Source: Atopsyche davidsoni
Taxonomy: Eukaryota > Arthropoda > Insecta > Trichoptera > Hydrobiosidae
Length of the DNA stretch: 64,000 nucleotides
Assembly (NCBI GenBank): GCA_022113835.1
Contig: JAILWY010000015.1
Span: forward strand, 3,668,001 to 3,732,000
Direction: 5' to 3'
The translations under genes were made by a program, and so were the position numbers. Positions within the stretch are counted from its first letter, which is position 1, and every line of letters starts with the position of its first letter. The notes beneath the pieces were generated by a model, which worked only from the letters and a program-made list of their open reading frames with translations, did no database searches and had not been told where the DNA came from. Positions 11,651 through 23,400 of this stretch are shown here, in pieces.

Positions 11651-13000
11651 TACGGATCGTTTTAAGTAAATTCTTAAATCTCCGTTACTCTAATTCTACC
11701 TTGTTTCTAAACATATAACCACTTACTGATTCCTTTTATTATTTAATCAGCCTAAAAACAATTTGAATTTTAAAAGTATAAAAACAGGTTGAACGCAACC
11801 GTTGTTATAGTTATTTTCTCATTAGTTAGGTACTCAATAAAGTGAAATGAAATCTCTGTGTATTATGCCGAGGTTAATACCTTCGCAATCTGCCGAGATG
11901 TTCATTCACAGGTGAGCCAGTATTAAGTCGATCATAGTAATAAATCCATACAACACCTGAAGTGAGCCGCTCCTAACTAAAGTGCCTACCCAGCTGAAAT
12001 TGCGATTAGTTTCAGGACCCTGAAGTGGCAATTTCGACTTAAGGGTGCTGCGTCTAGCGCAGGGCCTCCACACAGAATTTGCATGGGGGTTGTATCCTTA
12101 ATTTAAATTATTGTTTAAAGACAAAAAGTACATTTTTAAGTATCATTGAATATAAGTTTTACAAAACAATAAATGTGATGCAAAAGAGTTCCAAGTTTTT
12201 TATCGTATTAACGTTACAAGGTTTTTTGTACTTTGCACTTAGTAAAGCAAGATTTACTAATCAAGATAGACAAGGTATCTTATTTGATGGTAGTTATTTA
12301 TATACTCAAAGCAAAATAATTGAAACGCCACTTGCAATTGTGAGTGGAAAAAGTACATTTCTCACTCCTTCCCCTTTCTCTTCAGACTCAAGCCAGTGTA
12401 AGGGCAAACGAGTCGCACAAGTAACATTTTTTTAGAAACAATCGTTACATTAAACTTATTAATAAATTTATTTTGTGGAGGACAACTTTCTGAGTGCCAC
12501 ACGACAGCCCTGCACAAGAGAGATGCGACCGGGGGATGAGAGCTGGCTGGGGTAGTTTCAGACTATGTAATAGTTTGTTTGCGCTACAGGTTTTGAAGTT
12601 ACCCGAAAGTCAGCGTCTTATATACTGTCTGTTATTGATTATAATATCACTTAAATTGCTACTGAATTAACGATATCTTGTGATTACCTTTGGTTCGAAC
12701 CAATTAACTGAATATACACACGAAATCAGTCATGTCTTATTAAAATATATATTGCTTGGGAAAACAAAATTTGTGTTGTGTTAGATATCAAGTGAAATCG
12801 AACTGTTAAAAGTTTTTTGAGTATATGTAAATCTAAACTTCAGCTCGGATCTGTCTTTTTTTTTTTTAGTTGAATAGCAGTTTAATATGAAATTCACATT
12901 TTTTTGGATTCTTCGTTGTTGAAAAAAAAAAAAAAGTAATATGTTGGTGAAGAAAAAATTCAGACTATTTGAAATGAAATAGTTGCTTAAACTTCAAATA
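11651..13000. other. Non-coding stretch
   Basis: No gene is recognised. A 118-codon frame at 12079-12435 begins at TTG, is AT-driven and shows no domain. A small moderate-GC patch lies at 12478-12560. Poly-T and poly-A runs occur at about 12857 and 12920. Confidence 0.45.
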
Positions 13001-13130
13001 ATCCTTGGGGGGGTGGCGGCAAGCAGTATTTATTAACATTCTTTGCATGCACTGCTCCCTCCCCTTCGCCAGACACCCCCTGCCCGCCCCCGGCGCCGAT
13101 GTGGTCGCCCACCCCCGGGCCACCTGACCA

Positions 13131-13190
13131 CCCCCCCAGTCACCCCCAGCCACCCCCAGCCACCCCCAGCCACCCCCAACCACCCCCAGT
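13131..13190 (+). repeat. 10-bp minisatellite (CACCCCCAGC)n
   Basis: Six decamer units in register, in a GC-rich block at 13050-13260. The minus strand carries regularly spaced runs of five G every 10 bp, a strong G-quadruplex motif. Frames on both strands are open only because of the repeat. Confidence 0.9.
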
Positions 13191-13280
13191 CTGCCGTCTG
13201 GCTCCGGGGAGATAGGCGCGATAACTGCATGGTGGTTTCGCCATGGCGCAGGCCGGACGTGTTTACTAGGTGACGACTAT

Positions 13281-14317
13281 GGAAGACTGTAACAGTCGAA
13301 TTATGGCTAAGATAAAATGCCGGATAAGTCTCAGGGTGATTCCAAACTTAGTTCCTATCTTCTAACCTAGTATACTTATAACTAGAAATATTTTCCCTTA
13401 TCATATTATAAAAAAACAGTCATTTTTCTAAACCCATTGAATTCACGGATACCACATTTACTTATTTGTATATCTATAACAATCAGCGGAATCGTGATGT
13501 CATGTTTTTTTCAGAACAAAGCGCAAAGCCATGTTTTTTTTTATGTTTAATGTCAATATAAATTAAGGATTAAAACATCTGTAATTTTATTAGAATCGTC
13601 CTGTGTATTAACTATAAGGGCAGCTGGATTAGTGGATCGTATCAATATAATATTATACATACACGTGGGCGAATAGCTTGACAATTAGAGATTGCTTTAA
13701 TATTCTTTTCCACATTGTCTATTTACCATGTATATCCAAAATTTTAACAACAAATATGCATTTCCATAAAACTAAGAGGTTGTGAACGCTTTAAAACTTT
13801 ATCAAAGATCTTTTATTTAATAAGCAAACGCACAATCAAAACACACAAAGCGGCTCTAAAAAGCATTAAAACGTATTAATATATTATAAATATATAATAA
13901 AATGGGTCGTATTTTTAAGTTTAACTCTCAGTCTAATTTTTCATCAGCGCGTTTGTTGTTCTACTAAAAGCTAAGGGTTGTTCTTTACAATTTACATGTT
14001 TATAAGGGTTGCATATGACAGACTCATTTTGATTTAAATGATTGATCGGGTGTTGTCACTTATCGTTAGTATTAAACTGTATTATTTCACTGGATATCGC
14101 TAAAGTTAAAAATACCCATTTACCCAAAAGGCATTGATTAATTAATTTTATAATGGATTTTTTTTTGAGGCATCGCGTATCTCTTGATTAAAACATTTGA
14201 CTATAAATATTAGTTCCGGTTCATGTATCTCTTAATTGAAATATTGCATATTATAATTTTTTCTTGTTTTTAAGTAAATTCGATTAAAATATTAATTGGT
14301 TTTATAGGACTAAAATT
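13281..14317. other. AT-rich non-coding stretch
   Basis: No gene, RNA or recognised repeat is visible. Confidence 0.5.
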
Positions 14318-14399
14318 AAATACATTATTACTAATATGATAAGACACATTAGTTCATACATAGAAGATGATTTAAAGAAACTCTCAGAAAAATATCATC

Positions 14400-14475
14400 G
14401 TGATTTGTGTGGGATTTGAGCCCACATCCCCAGGCTTACATGGCCGGTGTACTAACCTTTGTACTAACGAATCAC
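14400..14475 (-). repeat. tRNA-like sequence inside family A element
   Basis: A 76-nt tRNA-sized sequence on the minus strand, from GTGATTCG to AAATCAC, so the acceptor-stem ends GTGATT and AATCAC can pair. The B-box reads GGCTCAAATCC (14411-14421 on the plus strand). Confidence 0.65.
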
Positions 14476-14692
14476 TTCCGTTTATCGATAATTTTTAACA
14501 ATCATACTCTATATATGAACCAATGTGCCCAGGCCAACCAATATTTAGTGATTTGCAAGCACTGGACTTTTTGAACAAAGTAACAAGTGAAGCGATTTTT
14601 TAGTTTATTTTTTAATTTAGCCAAGACGCGCATCATCATATACGTATGTATTATTTTTTGGATTGAACGTCAATCAGATGCGTATTTATTAA

Positions 14693-14763
14693 GGGTTAGT
14701 ACAAGGGTAAGTACACCGGCCATGTAAGTCAGGGGATGTGGGTTCAAATCCCACACAAATCAC
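14693..14763 (+). repeat. tRNA-like sequence inside family A element
   Basis: Plus-strand counterpart with a perfect B-box consensus GGTTCAAATCC at 14741-14751 and 3' end AAATCAC. The 5' acceptor strand has been lost at the junction with the inverted tail. Confidence 0.65.
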
Positions 14764-14890
14764 GATGATATTTTCTATGTATGAACTTATGTGCCTAATC
14801 ATTTTAGTAATAATATAATAAGCCCGTAATGGGTAATAAATACGCATCTGATTGACGTTCAATACAAAAAATAAGACATAAAATACATTA

Positions 14891-16375
14891 GTTAAAATGT
14901 TTAAGCAATTTTTTTTTATTTAGAAAATGGTAATAGAGTAGAACTACTGAAGGCCTGAAATATTAGGGTGCTTACGATTATTCGTGCAACTGTTTTTTTT
15001 TTTTTCAAATCAAACAAAATATTTGAGATTGTACAGTGTCACAGGCCAACACCTGCCTTTCAGGCAGTCCATCCATCATGTGATCCTCGAGGGTTGGCGG
15101 CGGGGGGTGCGATTGAGCGTGCACGGGGTGAGGAGCCATGCACGCGAGCTCGCCATCAGCAGAATAAGCAGGCACCCTAATGAAGTTGCATTGTGTTCGC
15201 TGCCACCGCACAGATATAACACAACGGCGTTGCGTCGCACATGTTGATTCGATAAAACGCCTATCGATACGTTCAAAACAAACAAATCGTCAAACGAATT
15301 ATGTCGTTTGTTGATACTGGATTATTGACCCAAACGCTGACCTGCGGTTACGAAGTGATTTAACAAATAAACCCACGTATTCAATGAGCCAACAGCACGG
15401 CCACCACCACCATTTATACCCTTAGTCACCAGAAAGTCATCACGTACATAGCATAACATCAATAACCTGAGGTTATGTCAAATTTTTTATCTTTGTACAC
15501 ATAACTGACCTGTTCAAAAACGTTTATTATTAGCCAGCTTAGTGTAATTTATACATTTAAGTCACCAAGGGATATTCATTACAAATGAACTCGGTCGCCA
15601 GATATACACCACAAGTGTCATTATTATATTCATATTAACATATCCTGTATGTAATGAAAACTGACAACATAAAGTTGTTGGTCGCCGTCCTATACAATAA
15701 TATAAGGTGTAATATAGAGTGATGTATACTGTAATACGTAATTAAACGCAGGTATCTTCATTGCAGCTTAGCTGAAGCTCCGAGCCACCAGTACCAAGTA
15801 TAGACACCAAAGTGTATTTCTCAAGCCACCAACTTGTAAGCCGGATAAAAGCTGCTTCAAGTCGATGAGACGACTTGATCCTTCAATCGTGTAACTGTCC
15901 ATATAAATTAATCAACTTGTTATATGAATTATGAGTGAGAAGCAAAACAATGACGAAAGAAAATTTTCTTTTTTTTTTCGAACATTAAATATTGAAATGC
16001 AACGTATATCATAATCCCTCGGATTTGTGATGCAAATAGATTTTAATCCCAGCATAAGAATTTCCCGGCATCCAGAGCTAATCAATTTGTAAAGACGGTA
16101 ATCCTTAACATATCCGCACATTTGAACCAAAACGTCGCATCTGATAAATAATTTAAAAAAATATATTAATTAAGCATTTTTAAAATTATGCTTTTTTTGG
16201 TATAATGATATTTTTAGTGTTGTTCTAACTTAGCATTTTGGCGAAACTATTCGCTTCAATAAACAAAAAAATTGAGCACCATAAGTATTTAATACAAAAA
16301 ATATGGATATTTAAGGGTCTTGCTACCTAACCTTGCTCGGTGTCCATCCCCCGTCTGCCACAGAAAAAGAACTGT
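14891..16375. other. Non-coding stretch with a GC-richer patch
   Basis: No gene is visible. 15045-15250 is a repeat-poor moderate-GC patch with overlapping short frames on both strands, none recognisable. Confidence 0.45.
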
Positions 16376-16790
16376 TTTACCTGGCGAAATCGTGTCATTT
16401 AATTAATTTAATTGTCACTCTATTTTTCTATGTCAAAAGTAGGTTTTTTTTATAGAGTATTGAAAAAACTATAAATTATATTTATCTATTTTTTATTATT
16501 TAATTAACGTCCATTTTCAGGGTCAAATAAAATCATGAAGATGTTGAAAAATTTAATAAAATGACGACTTTTCAAAACCGAAGTTTCTTCAAGATTTTTT
16601 TTTTTTAATTTTTAAAATATTTATAAAAAAATAATAAATCGCACAGGGTTTATATTAAATCATTTCATTCCTATTGAAAAAAAGAGTTTTAAATGTTTAG
16701 GACTCTTGGAACAGGGACATGACGAATCTCCAAATTCCTACACTTCAATAGGAAAAACACATATCATATTAAAAGTAAATTTACAAGGAA
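16376..16790 (+). repeat. Dispersed repeat, copy 1 (pair with 39895-40275)
   Basis: Shares with 39895-40275 the ordered blocks GAAATCGTGTC.TTT, TTAATTGTCA, TTAACGTCC, AAAATGACGACTTTTCAAAA, AAGTTTCTT and AAAACACATAT. The copies are diverged with indels. No coding capacity is evident; the family is unidentified. Confidence 0.65.
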
Positions 16791-17296
16791 TAAAAAAAAA
16801 TTCTGTTCGGAAGAAGGGATGTATCTAAATTTTTGAATTTAAACTTTTTTGATTGGTGCAGTCGACCAGAAAATGATCAAAAAATTCGAGTATGGGACTT
16901 CATGGGATTCCGTCGTACTCCTCGTTTTGTATTGTTTGGGGGTGGTTTTTTTTTGTGTTTTGTTTTTGTCAGTTACGATGTTTTGGCGAGAAGGATTATC
17001 AGGGCTGTCTCTACTTGCAGCGGAAGTACCCCCCACCCCCGCCCCCACGTCTCACATCGCTGTTAATACTTTGAATCCGGTGATGTATCGAGAAGCACGC
17101 GGCAACTCGCTCGCTCTGATTGATAGTCTTGTGTGGAAGCAATCTGTCTCTATCTCTCTCTAGCTTACTCCAGGAGAGCACGGCTTATATATAACAACGT
17201 ACATCAACCCTGTCTTTTCAATTTCTGTCATGTAGGACGAGATGATAATATACTAGACAATTTATAAGAATCAACAATATTTTCATGTGCTTCTTC
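16791..17296. other. Non-coding stretch
   Basis: No gene is recognised. Overlapping plus-strand frames at 16833-17163 are short and share no domain with known proteins. 17000-17170 is moderately GC-rich. Confidence 0.4.
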
Positions 17297-17655
17297 TTCA
17301 TTAAGTGTCTCTCCTCAGAGGACGTTGGCGACCATTTCACAAAGCACTCATGCCGAACCAGTGTTCATGGTTTTTTGTATAGTGAGTCCCGATTCCTTCT
17401 ACACCGCAGTTTTATTATTGCTGCTGCCCAATAGCAATATTATATAATCCTTTCCTTACAAAGCTTAGATCTGATACTCCTCCTGAAGAAAGCTTCAGAA
17501 ACAATAGCAGGAGCCCCCTCATTTCGACAAGGTACTTCCAGAGCATATCCCTCCACAATAATTCCAAATTCACTACTCTAATGCCGATCCTTTACACACG
17601 CTCCGGACACAGAATGGTAGCCATGCACAAGCAACAAATGGGGAGAGCGGGAAGG
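17297..17655 (-). mobile_element. Family B dispersed element, copy 2
   Basis: The best preserved copy in length, with both ends of the family: TTGGCGACCATTTCAC on the left and GGTAGCCATGCACAAGCAAC on the right. On the minus strand the frame shared with copies 1 and 3 reads ALEVPC and RRSIRSK and is then broken by loss of a few bases at the position of CGCCAGAG in the other copies. Confidence 0.75.
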
Positions 17656-18859
17656 TGATGATGTGATTCTACTAATAATTATTATAATTATGTTTCTATC
17701 CTCTCATACAGTGATCAATTCGTACCACGTTATAAAAAAAAGAGGTAGGTATTATAAATATATAATCATCGGACATATTTATTTTTATTCAATTGAAGAG
17801 TTTATAAGTAGAAAATATTTAAAAAAATATTTCATAATTATATAATATAGATTGAGTGATTAGAATTTTGTTAGCTCTTGAAACGCAATGGTTCCCACAA
17901 ATACCAATGATCGTAATCTCCTAGCCATGCGGCTATAAATATACGATTAGCATTAAACAGTGGGTTTTCCACAACGATCTCTATTTCGCCACTCGCTCCG
18001 GATAATTGCGATAGTGACGACCGCATAAATATGCCAACGAGATGATTGGCCAGGCCCTAAAGCAGATCTACGGCTGGCCGTGGATTGTACCAACGCCTTT
18101 TATTGCCTATATTCGGCGCCTGTATCGGCACAATTGGAAGTAACGTCCGGATGTTTTGCACCACTCTGTACTAGGGATGTGCCTGCCGAATTATCAAGTC
18201 ACAACTCACGATAAAAAAAATATAAAAATCACGATAAAAATCTGCGATGTTACGACATAATGTTGTTGTTATATTCAATATTTTTGATGAAAAGTACATG
18301 ATAGAATTTTACAATTGTGTGTTTTGTTTTAATTCATTTTTGTGTTTTTCCAACCATTTATTTTTTGAAGCGACTAGTTTCACCGACATGCTATAATGGT
18401 ATCTTCAGTTTCAAATAATTTCCATTATATTTAATATGCAAAATTTTTCTGTTTATTTTTACAGTCGTGATTTATACGACTATGACTCTACAGTCAGACG
18501 TCCCTACAGTGAAGTTACAAAAAAATATACAGCGGGACCGTAGAGGTATACAGGGTGACTTATACCCCAGACGGGACTGGCCGGCAAGACAGCGTCCATA
18601 CATCTGGTATATGGGAGAAGTACACACACATGTGCCGAAAGAGCAATGGTCTGTCTGGTGTGAATCACAAATATACAGGGTGTTTCATAGTACACTTTAT
18701 TATTTATAAAAAAAAATATTTAAAAAATTATACAAATACTAAAATATTAAAAATCAGGTTTGAATGTTTACGTAAATATTGATTTGAAAAAACGAACAAA
18801 ATTAATACACGTTTTGTGATTTTAATATGGCTTGAATTTTTTTTTAGTTTTACAATATT
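17656..18859. other. Non-coding stretch with candidate regulatory island and mobile-element debris
   Basis: 17920-18160 is a repeat-poor moderate-GC island, a candidate conserved non-coding element. 18372-18412 carries the GAAACTAGT/GAAGATACCA motif on the minus strand. 18480-18690 holds two TACAGGGTG strings, possibly ends of an old element. Confidence 0.4.
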
Positions 18860-18923
18860 ACGCTGGAGTAAAAATTACTTAATCAATGTTTATACATTGA
18901 TTATGTCATTTTTACACCAGCGT
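18860..18923. repeat. 64-nt hairpin with 30-bp arms
   Basis: Arms 18860-18889 and 18894-18923 pair at 27 of 30 positions around the loop TTAT. The arms start ACGCTGG and end CAATGT. It could be a miniature transposon remnant or a small-RNA precursor-like fold; the 4-nt loop is short for an animal miRNA precursor. Confidence 0.9.
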
Positions 18924-20660
18924 TCATTTAGGATATATATAAATGTATTTCATGCGTCTGCGAGGGTTGGCAAGCAGGCGTGACTCTAACTGGACCACAA
19001 CGTAATGTACTTTTGTTCGGTTTACTGGATGTAGGCCTCTCCTTTGCAGTATCACTCGGTGGCTTACTTATTTAGCGGATACTGAAGTGCTCTGTCGGCT
19101 CCGGTGGAGGCTTCACGTCCGGCCGTCACCCTCGGGAGAGAGAGCCTGCTAATGAATTATTTATCAAACGCCGTTTCGCGAGACTTCTGCAGGTGAATGT
19201 GGAGAAGTGATGGGGTGACGGCGGACACGTAAATTGAGGCCACTGTGATGTTAAATAAAATAATAGATTCTTTTAATCAATTTAATGCCCCTATATCAAC
19301 CTGTTATTTAAGCGTAAAAGTATTTATTGCGCTCGATACATTCTTCAAGCAATTATGAATACTATTATATATAAGAATTTAGTACTGTAGTTAATTGGTA
19401 CCAGGCCATGACTGCTGATGTGGTGATGGTTCAAATTAAACCTATGTTGTGAAAAGTGTCAAGATTCTAAATACTAAATAATAGTCATTGTTAGGGTAAA
19501 CGTAATATATAATAACAAGCACAAATAAATACGTCGCAACAGTTGCAGCAACCTTTTCCGTTACCACATCAAAAGACTGAGAAAAATCCCAACTGTATTG
19601 TGTATATGGACTATAGGTTATTACTTACCGACCATAAGGTCTCGAGTTTGTTTATAATAATAATACTGAGATTAATTTCTAAATAACTAGTATTGTGTAA
19701 ATACACACACATAAACAATATTATTACATTTAAAAAATCTGATTATTTCATCAATGAAAAGCTAACATTAAATACAAAAAGTAAATCAATAATCCCACTC
19801 AGGAACTCAAAAGCCTCTTTTTATACGGCTATTTTTAAAATTTAGAATTTTTCTCCCAAATTCGGGTAACAAGTATTTGAGAATTAACAGAAAATAAATA
19901 AAAATAAATTCGCCTGCAAAAATATGAACAAATAAAAAAATCAAACGCGTATAAAAAATATTGATAAATATGTACATATTTATGTGACATACAAAAGTGG
20001 AAATGTTTTTCTTTTGTATTTACATTTTGCAGAGGGTTTTGAAAAAGCACTGACCAAGGCATACTCTACGAGAGGGTGGATTTTATACATATTAAATGCG
20101 CCACCATAGCAAGTATCACAGAGAACAAGGCTAACATGTTGAGTAGCACTGGCGTAGAGGACACGCGGTGCTAGCAAGTTGAGAAACACTGGTGGATCGT
20201 GCAAAACGGTTTAGATTTTTCAGGATTTATTAAATGTTGAAATTTTAATATTACTGATATATAATTTAAATTACTATAAAATTTCGTGAACTGCGCTGAC
20301 TGAGTCTTCTTTGTAACTTGTACGATCACGAATCGGCAGTGAAAATGTTCTAAAACAGCCTAGAATGGTGTCGGGGTGAGGGTAGACAAAAAATTATATT
20401 TAAGAGCGTTGAAGCAAAATGATACAAAGGTATGTAATTAATAAAATAAATATATTTTCCTAAAACTTCTTTAAAATGCGTCAGACTATAATAGTTTAAA
20501 TACCACTTATGCTCCAAAAAAATAAAATATTTTTTATCCCTTCGTGTGCCAGTTTTAAAAATATAAAGTCAAAGAAAAACGGATTCGAAAAGTGCTTGTC
20601 TCATAATGATAATAATATTGTAGATCGCTCGGGCTCAAGCATCGTGGAGCGCTGAGGGAG
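18924..20660. other. Non-coding stretch
   Basis: No gene. 19030-19230 is a moderate-GC patch. The remainder is AT-rich, and short minus-strand frames at 19835-20204 show no domain. Confidence 0.45.
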
Positions 20661-20663
20661 AAT

Positions 20664-20815
20664 TCACAATGCAGGGGCGGAGCAGGGGCAGAGCAGGGGT
20701 GGAGCAGGGGCAGGGCAGGGGTGGAGCAGGGGTGGAGCAGGGACAGGGGTGGAGCAGGGACAGGGGTGGAGCAGGGGCAGGGGCGGAGCAGGGGCAGGGG
20801 CGGGGTGTGAGGGGG
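20664..20815 (+). repeat. GC-rich minisatellite, variants of GGAGCAGGGGCAGGG
   Basis: Irregular tandem variants of GCAGGGGTGGA, GCAGGGGCAGG and GGACAGGGGTGGA. Frames on both strands across it (proline/leucine/cysteine-rich on minus, glycine-rich on plus) are by-products of the repeat. Confidence 0.9.
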
Positions 20816-20819
20816 AGGC

Positions 20820-21785
20820 GTAAACACCGCGGCCAGGGGGCCCTAAATTCTGTATAATCCCGGGGACCGGCCGGCCCTGTCGCTCCTTTGTTCCCGGCCA
20901 AGTATATATTTTTCACCTGTTTAATGTGAAAATATGTTCCATGTTCGGTTATCTAGGGAAGTTAAAAAAATATACGCCGTAAATATAAAGTCTACTTTGT
21001 GAAAAATAAAACACTCATAAAACTCAATGAAACACAGGCGTTGCGAAAATAAATGTGAATCGTGTGTACTTTCTAACTATTTGATTAATGCAATTGAATA
21101 GTAATGAATTGAATGTTTCAAAAATCGTGGCGTAAATTAAAATATATTCATTCTGTATAAAAAGCTACAGAAATGAGGCAAGATGTGATCATTTTGATAC
21201 GTCTCCGGAAATCACTTGCACAGAAGATGTCGTAAAAAAAAACCACGCAAGAAATTGTTGGGATACTAACTTAGTGACTAACGAAAAGTTTTATTATACA
21301 TTTTTAAAGATTTATTCAAAATGTAAGTCATATATTAAAAAAATATTAGAAACAAAGAAAATAAGAAAAATGAGGAAGTGGATTTCATAGTTAAAGAGAA
21401 ACATTAAAATTCCTCAAAAAACCGCTTGAAAAGCTATTTGCTACCCCCGGCGTCTGCAACAACCCCCCTCTTCCTCCCGGAGGAGCGAGGGGTGACCCTA
21501 AATATAATTACAATGCACTTATTTCTTTTGGAAACACGACAAAGAAGATGGCGGGCGAGGCGCCATTTGCATTCATCTTGTCGCCTTAGCCGCGTCGCCC
21601 TCCGCGGAGATTAAGTGCTTCGCGAGGAAGGCGCCGGAATCATCGAGCTAACGACCAACTAATGTATGGCAACTCTTTATAAGCCGTGTTGTTTTTAATG
21701 TTTACAAAATATTAGCATTTTAAAATTTAACAATGCATAAAATATTTCATTCAAGAAAATTTGGCCATTGTCATCATATAGGAGG
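20820..21785. other. Non-coding stretch with a GC island carrying a POU octamer
   Basis: 21420-21660 is a higher-GC island with an exact ATTTGCAT octamer at 21565-21572. The rest is AT-rich. No gene is recognised. Confidence 0.4.
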
Positions 21786-21793
21786 ATATAAAC

Positions 21794-22390
21794 CAGAGGT
21801 TCCCAAAGTGGTCAATATCGGGACGATTTCGCCCTGCAAGGGGTCGAAGACAGCGAAAAATAAAATTGGGGGTCCATGAACTGTAAATGGGGGTCTACGA
21901 GAGTGGATCCCATTTAAGCAGGTCATCACCAAAATTTAGACATTTCGTAAATGTCATATGCACCGAACACAGATTGTACCTATGTACTTTGTGACGAATC
22001 GAAGCCCTGAAGCGTAGAAGTTCGTGCCAAATGCTTCGTACCTTTTTGGAGCTTATGACATAAGAAGACGAACCGTTACGATCGTGTTGCCTTTTTTTAA
22101 AAATCATTTACAGGGGCTAATAAACTCGGATGGGCAGCGAGCTAATTGGTTGTACGGAGCGTCGATGGGCGTAATAAAACAAATTGATTTGACAAATATT
22201 CCGAGAAAATAAGGACACCTGTACGGCTTAGAAACGTGGGAACCGTTTGGCGACCGAGGACAGACAGACCCTTCCAAAGGAGACAGTTTTAAATCGTTTT
22301 ATTGTGAGCTGTTCTATATAAGATGTCAAAAATATGTTTGTAAAAATTTTATATTAGCAAGGCAGGGACAGAATACTTTGGGAAACTATG
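21794..22390. mobile_element. Non-autonomous hAT-like element
   Basis: Terminal inverted repeats CAGAGGTTCCCAAAGT and, on the opposite strand at the right end, CATAGTTTCCCAAAGT match at 14 of 16 positions. They are bounded by 8-bp direct repeats ATATAAAC (21786-21793) and ATACAAAC (22391-22398), 7 of 8 identical. An 8-bp duplication with CA.AG-type ends is the hAT signature. The 597-bp interior has only short frames, and the GGGGGTCC motif also appears in the element at 31029-31584. Confidence 0.85.
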
Positions 22391-22398
22391 ATACAAAC

Positions 22399-23035
22399 CA
22401 TCATCAAAACGCACTCGGCGAAATTCCGTTTTAATATTTATATTAATACAAATATTTTGTGATTGACGTGATTAGTTTTGAAGCCCACTGCTTATCCAAA
22501 CATACGAGAAAATCAATTATCTGTTCTGCCTCATTCTGATAATCGAACTTCTCCTTCTTCTGGCTGTCTTGTAATTGGCGCGACTGGGTCGCCTTGAGTC
22601 CACAGCCTCCGAGGAGGCACAATTAGCGCGCAGCGGGGGCGAGTGGAGGGATGATACCGAGGGGTTGTCGCGGCTCTCGGAAGCTCGGACCAATTTGGCC
22701 AATTCGGCTTCAGCCAGAGTGAGCCCGGGAAGGCTCTCCACCGGCAGAGGGCTGGTATCACAACCGGAGACTCAAACACTTGTCTCAGTTCGTAACAATG
22801 TGACGTCACGTCCTGCAATGCAATTATAGCGCGTCCGCCGTATCCGACGCTTTTGCTACTAAAGTTTCAGTTGCATGCGGTTCAACAAAGGATAGAAATC
22901 TCTTCATTGAAAGTATTATACTAGACATTTTTTATTGTGAATATCAATAATTAATTGAATTATCATTCAATCGATACATCAGGAAAAAAACATTTGAATT
23001 GATGATGTATGAGTTAAGGGAGTTTAAATCAACAA
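22399..23035. other. GC island with a perfect CRE palindrome
   Basis: 22540-22850 is GC-rich, repeat-poor and ends with TGACGTCACG at 22801. Three overlapping short frames on both strands share no recognisable domain. A candidate regulatory island. Confidence 0.35.
22801..22808. promoter_or_regulatory. Perfect CRE/ATF palindrome TGACGTCA
   Basis: Exact 8-bp match to the bZIP (CREB/ATF) consensus, at the edge of a GC island and followed by CG. Occupancy cannot be judged from sequence. Confidence 0.4.
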
Positions 23036-23400
23036 CAAGTCGAGCTTTTAGAGGTTTCCTCACCTCCGCGCTCTCCCCATTCTGTTGCTTGTGGATGACT
23101 GCCGTTCTGTATCTTGAGTGTGTGTAAACGATCGGTAATAGAGTAGTGGACTTGGAATGAATGTGAAGGGATGTGTTTTAGAAGTACCTTATCGAGGTTG
23201 GGGGGGATGGGGGTTATGTTATTGTTTCTGTAGCTTCCTGCAGAAGGAGTATCAGATCTAAACGCCAGAGCTTTGTAAGGAAAGGGTTATACAATAATGC
23301 TATTGGGCAGCAGCAATACACAGACTTTTTCTACCAATATAAAACTGCGGCTTAGAAGAACCCACTACACAATTTTCCCTTTAGAAAACCAGGCAATTTA
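23036..23400 (+). mobile_element. Family B dispersed element, copy 3
   Basis: Same family as 9998-10300 in opposite orientation. It begins near CACCTCCGCGCTCTCCCC and carries the shared stretch ending at AAAACTGCGG. Codons at 23248-23304 read SIRSKRQSFVRKGLYNNAI, identical to copy 1, followed by G-Q-Q-Q. A G-rich expansion near 23200 disrupts the upstream frame. Confidence 0.75.

Larger units (their letters stand above)
14328..14880 (+). mobile_element. Family A short element, longest and rearranged copy
   Basis: Flanked by direct repeats AAATACATTA at 14318-14327 and 14881-14890. Order: TTACTAATATGAT start, minus-strand tRNA-like part (14400-14475), linker, an inverted copy of the family tail (about 14644-14692), plus-strand tRNA-like part (about 14693-14763), then the plus-strand tail. 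The inverted internal tail suggests this copy is a junction of two head-to-head units. Confidence 0.8.

Noticed and set aside
12079..12435. 118-codon plus-strand frame
   Set aside because: It starts at TTG, has no recognisable domain and lies in AT-rich DNA without splice or promoter context.
20555..20916. Proline/cysteine-rich minus-strand frames
   Set aside because: They are by-products of the GC minisatellite at 20664-20815.
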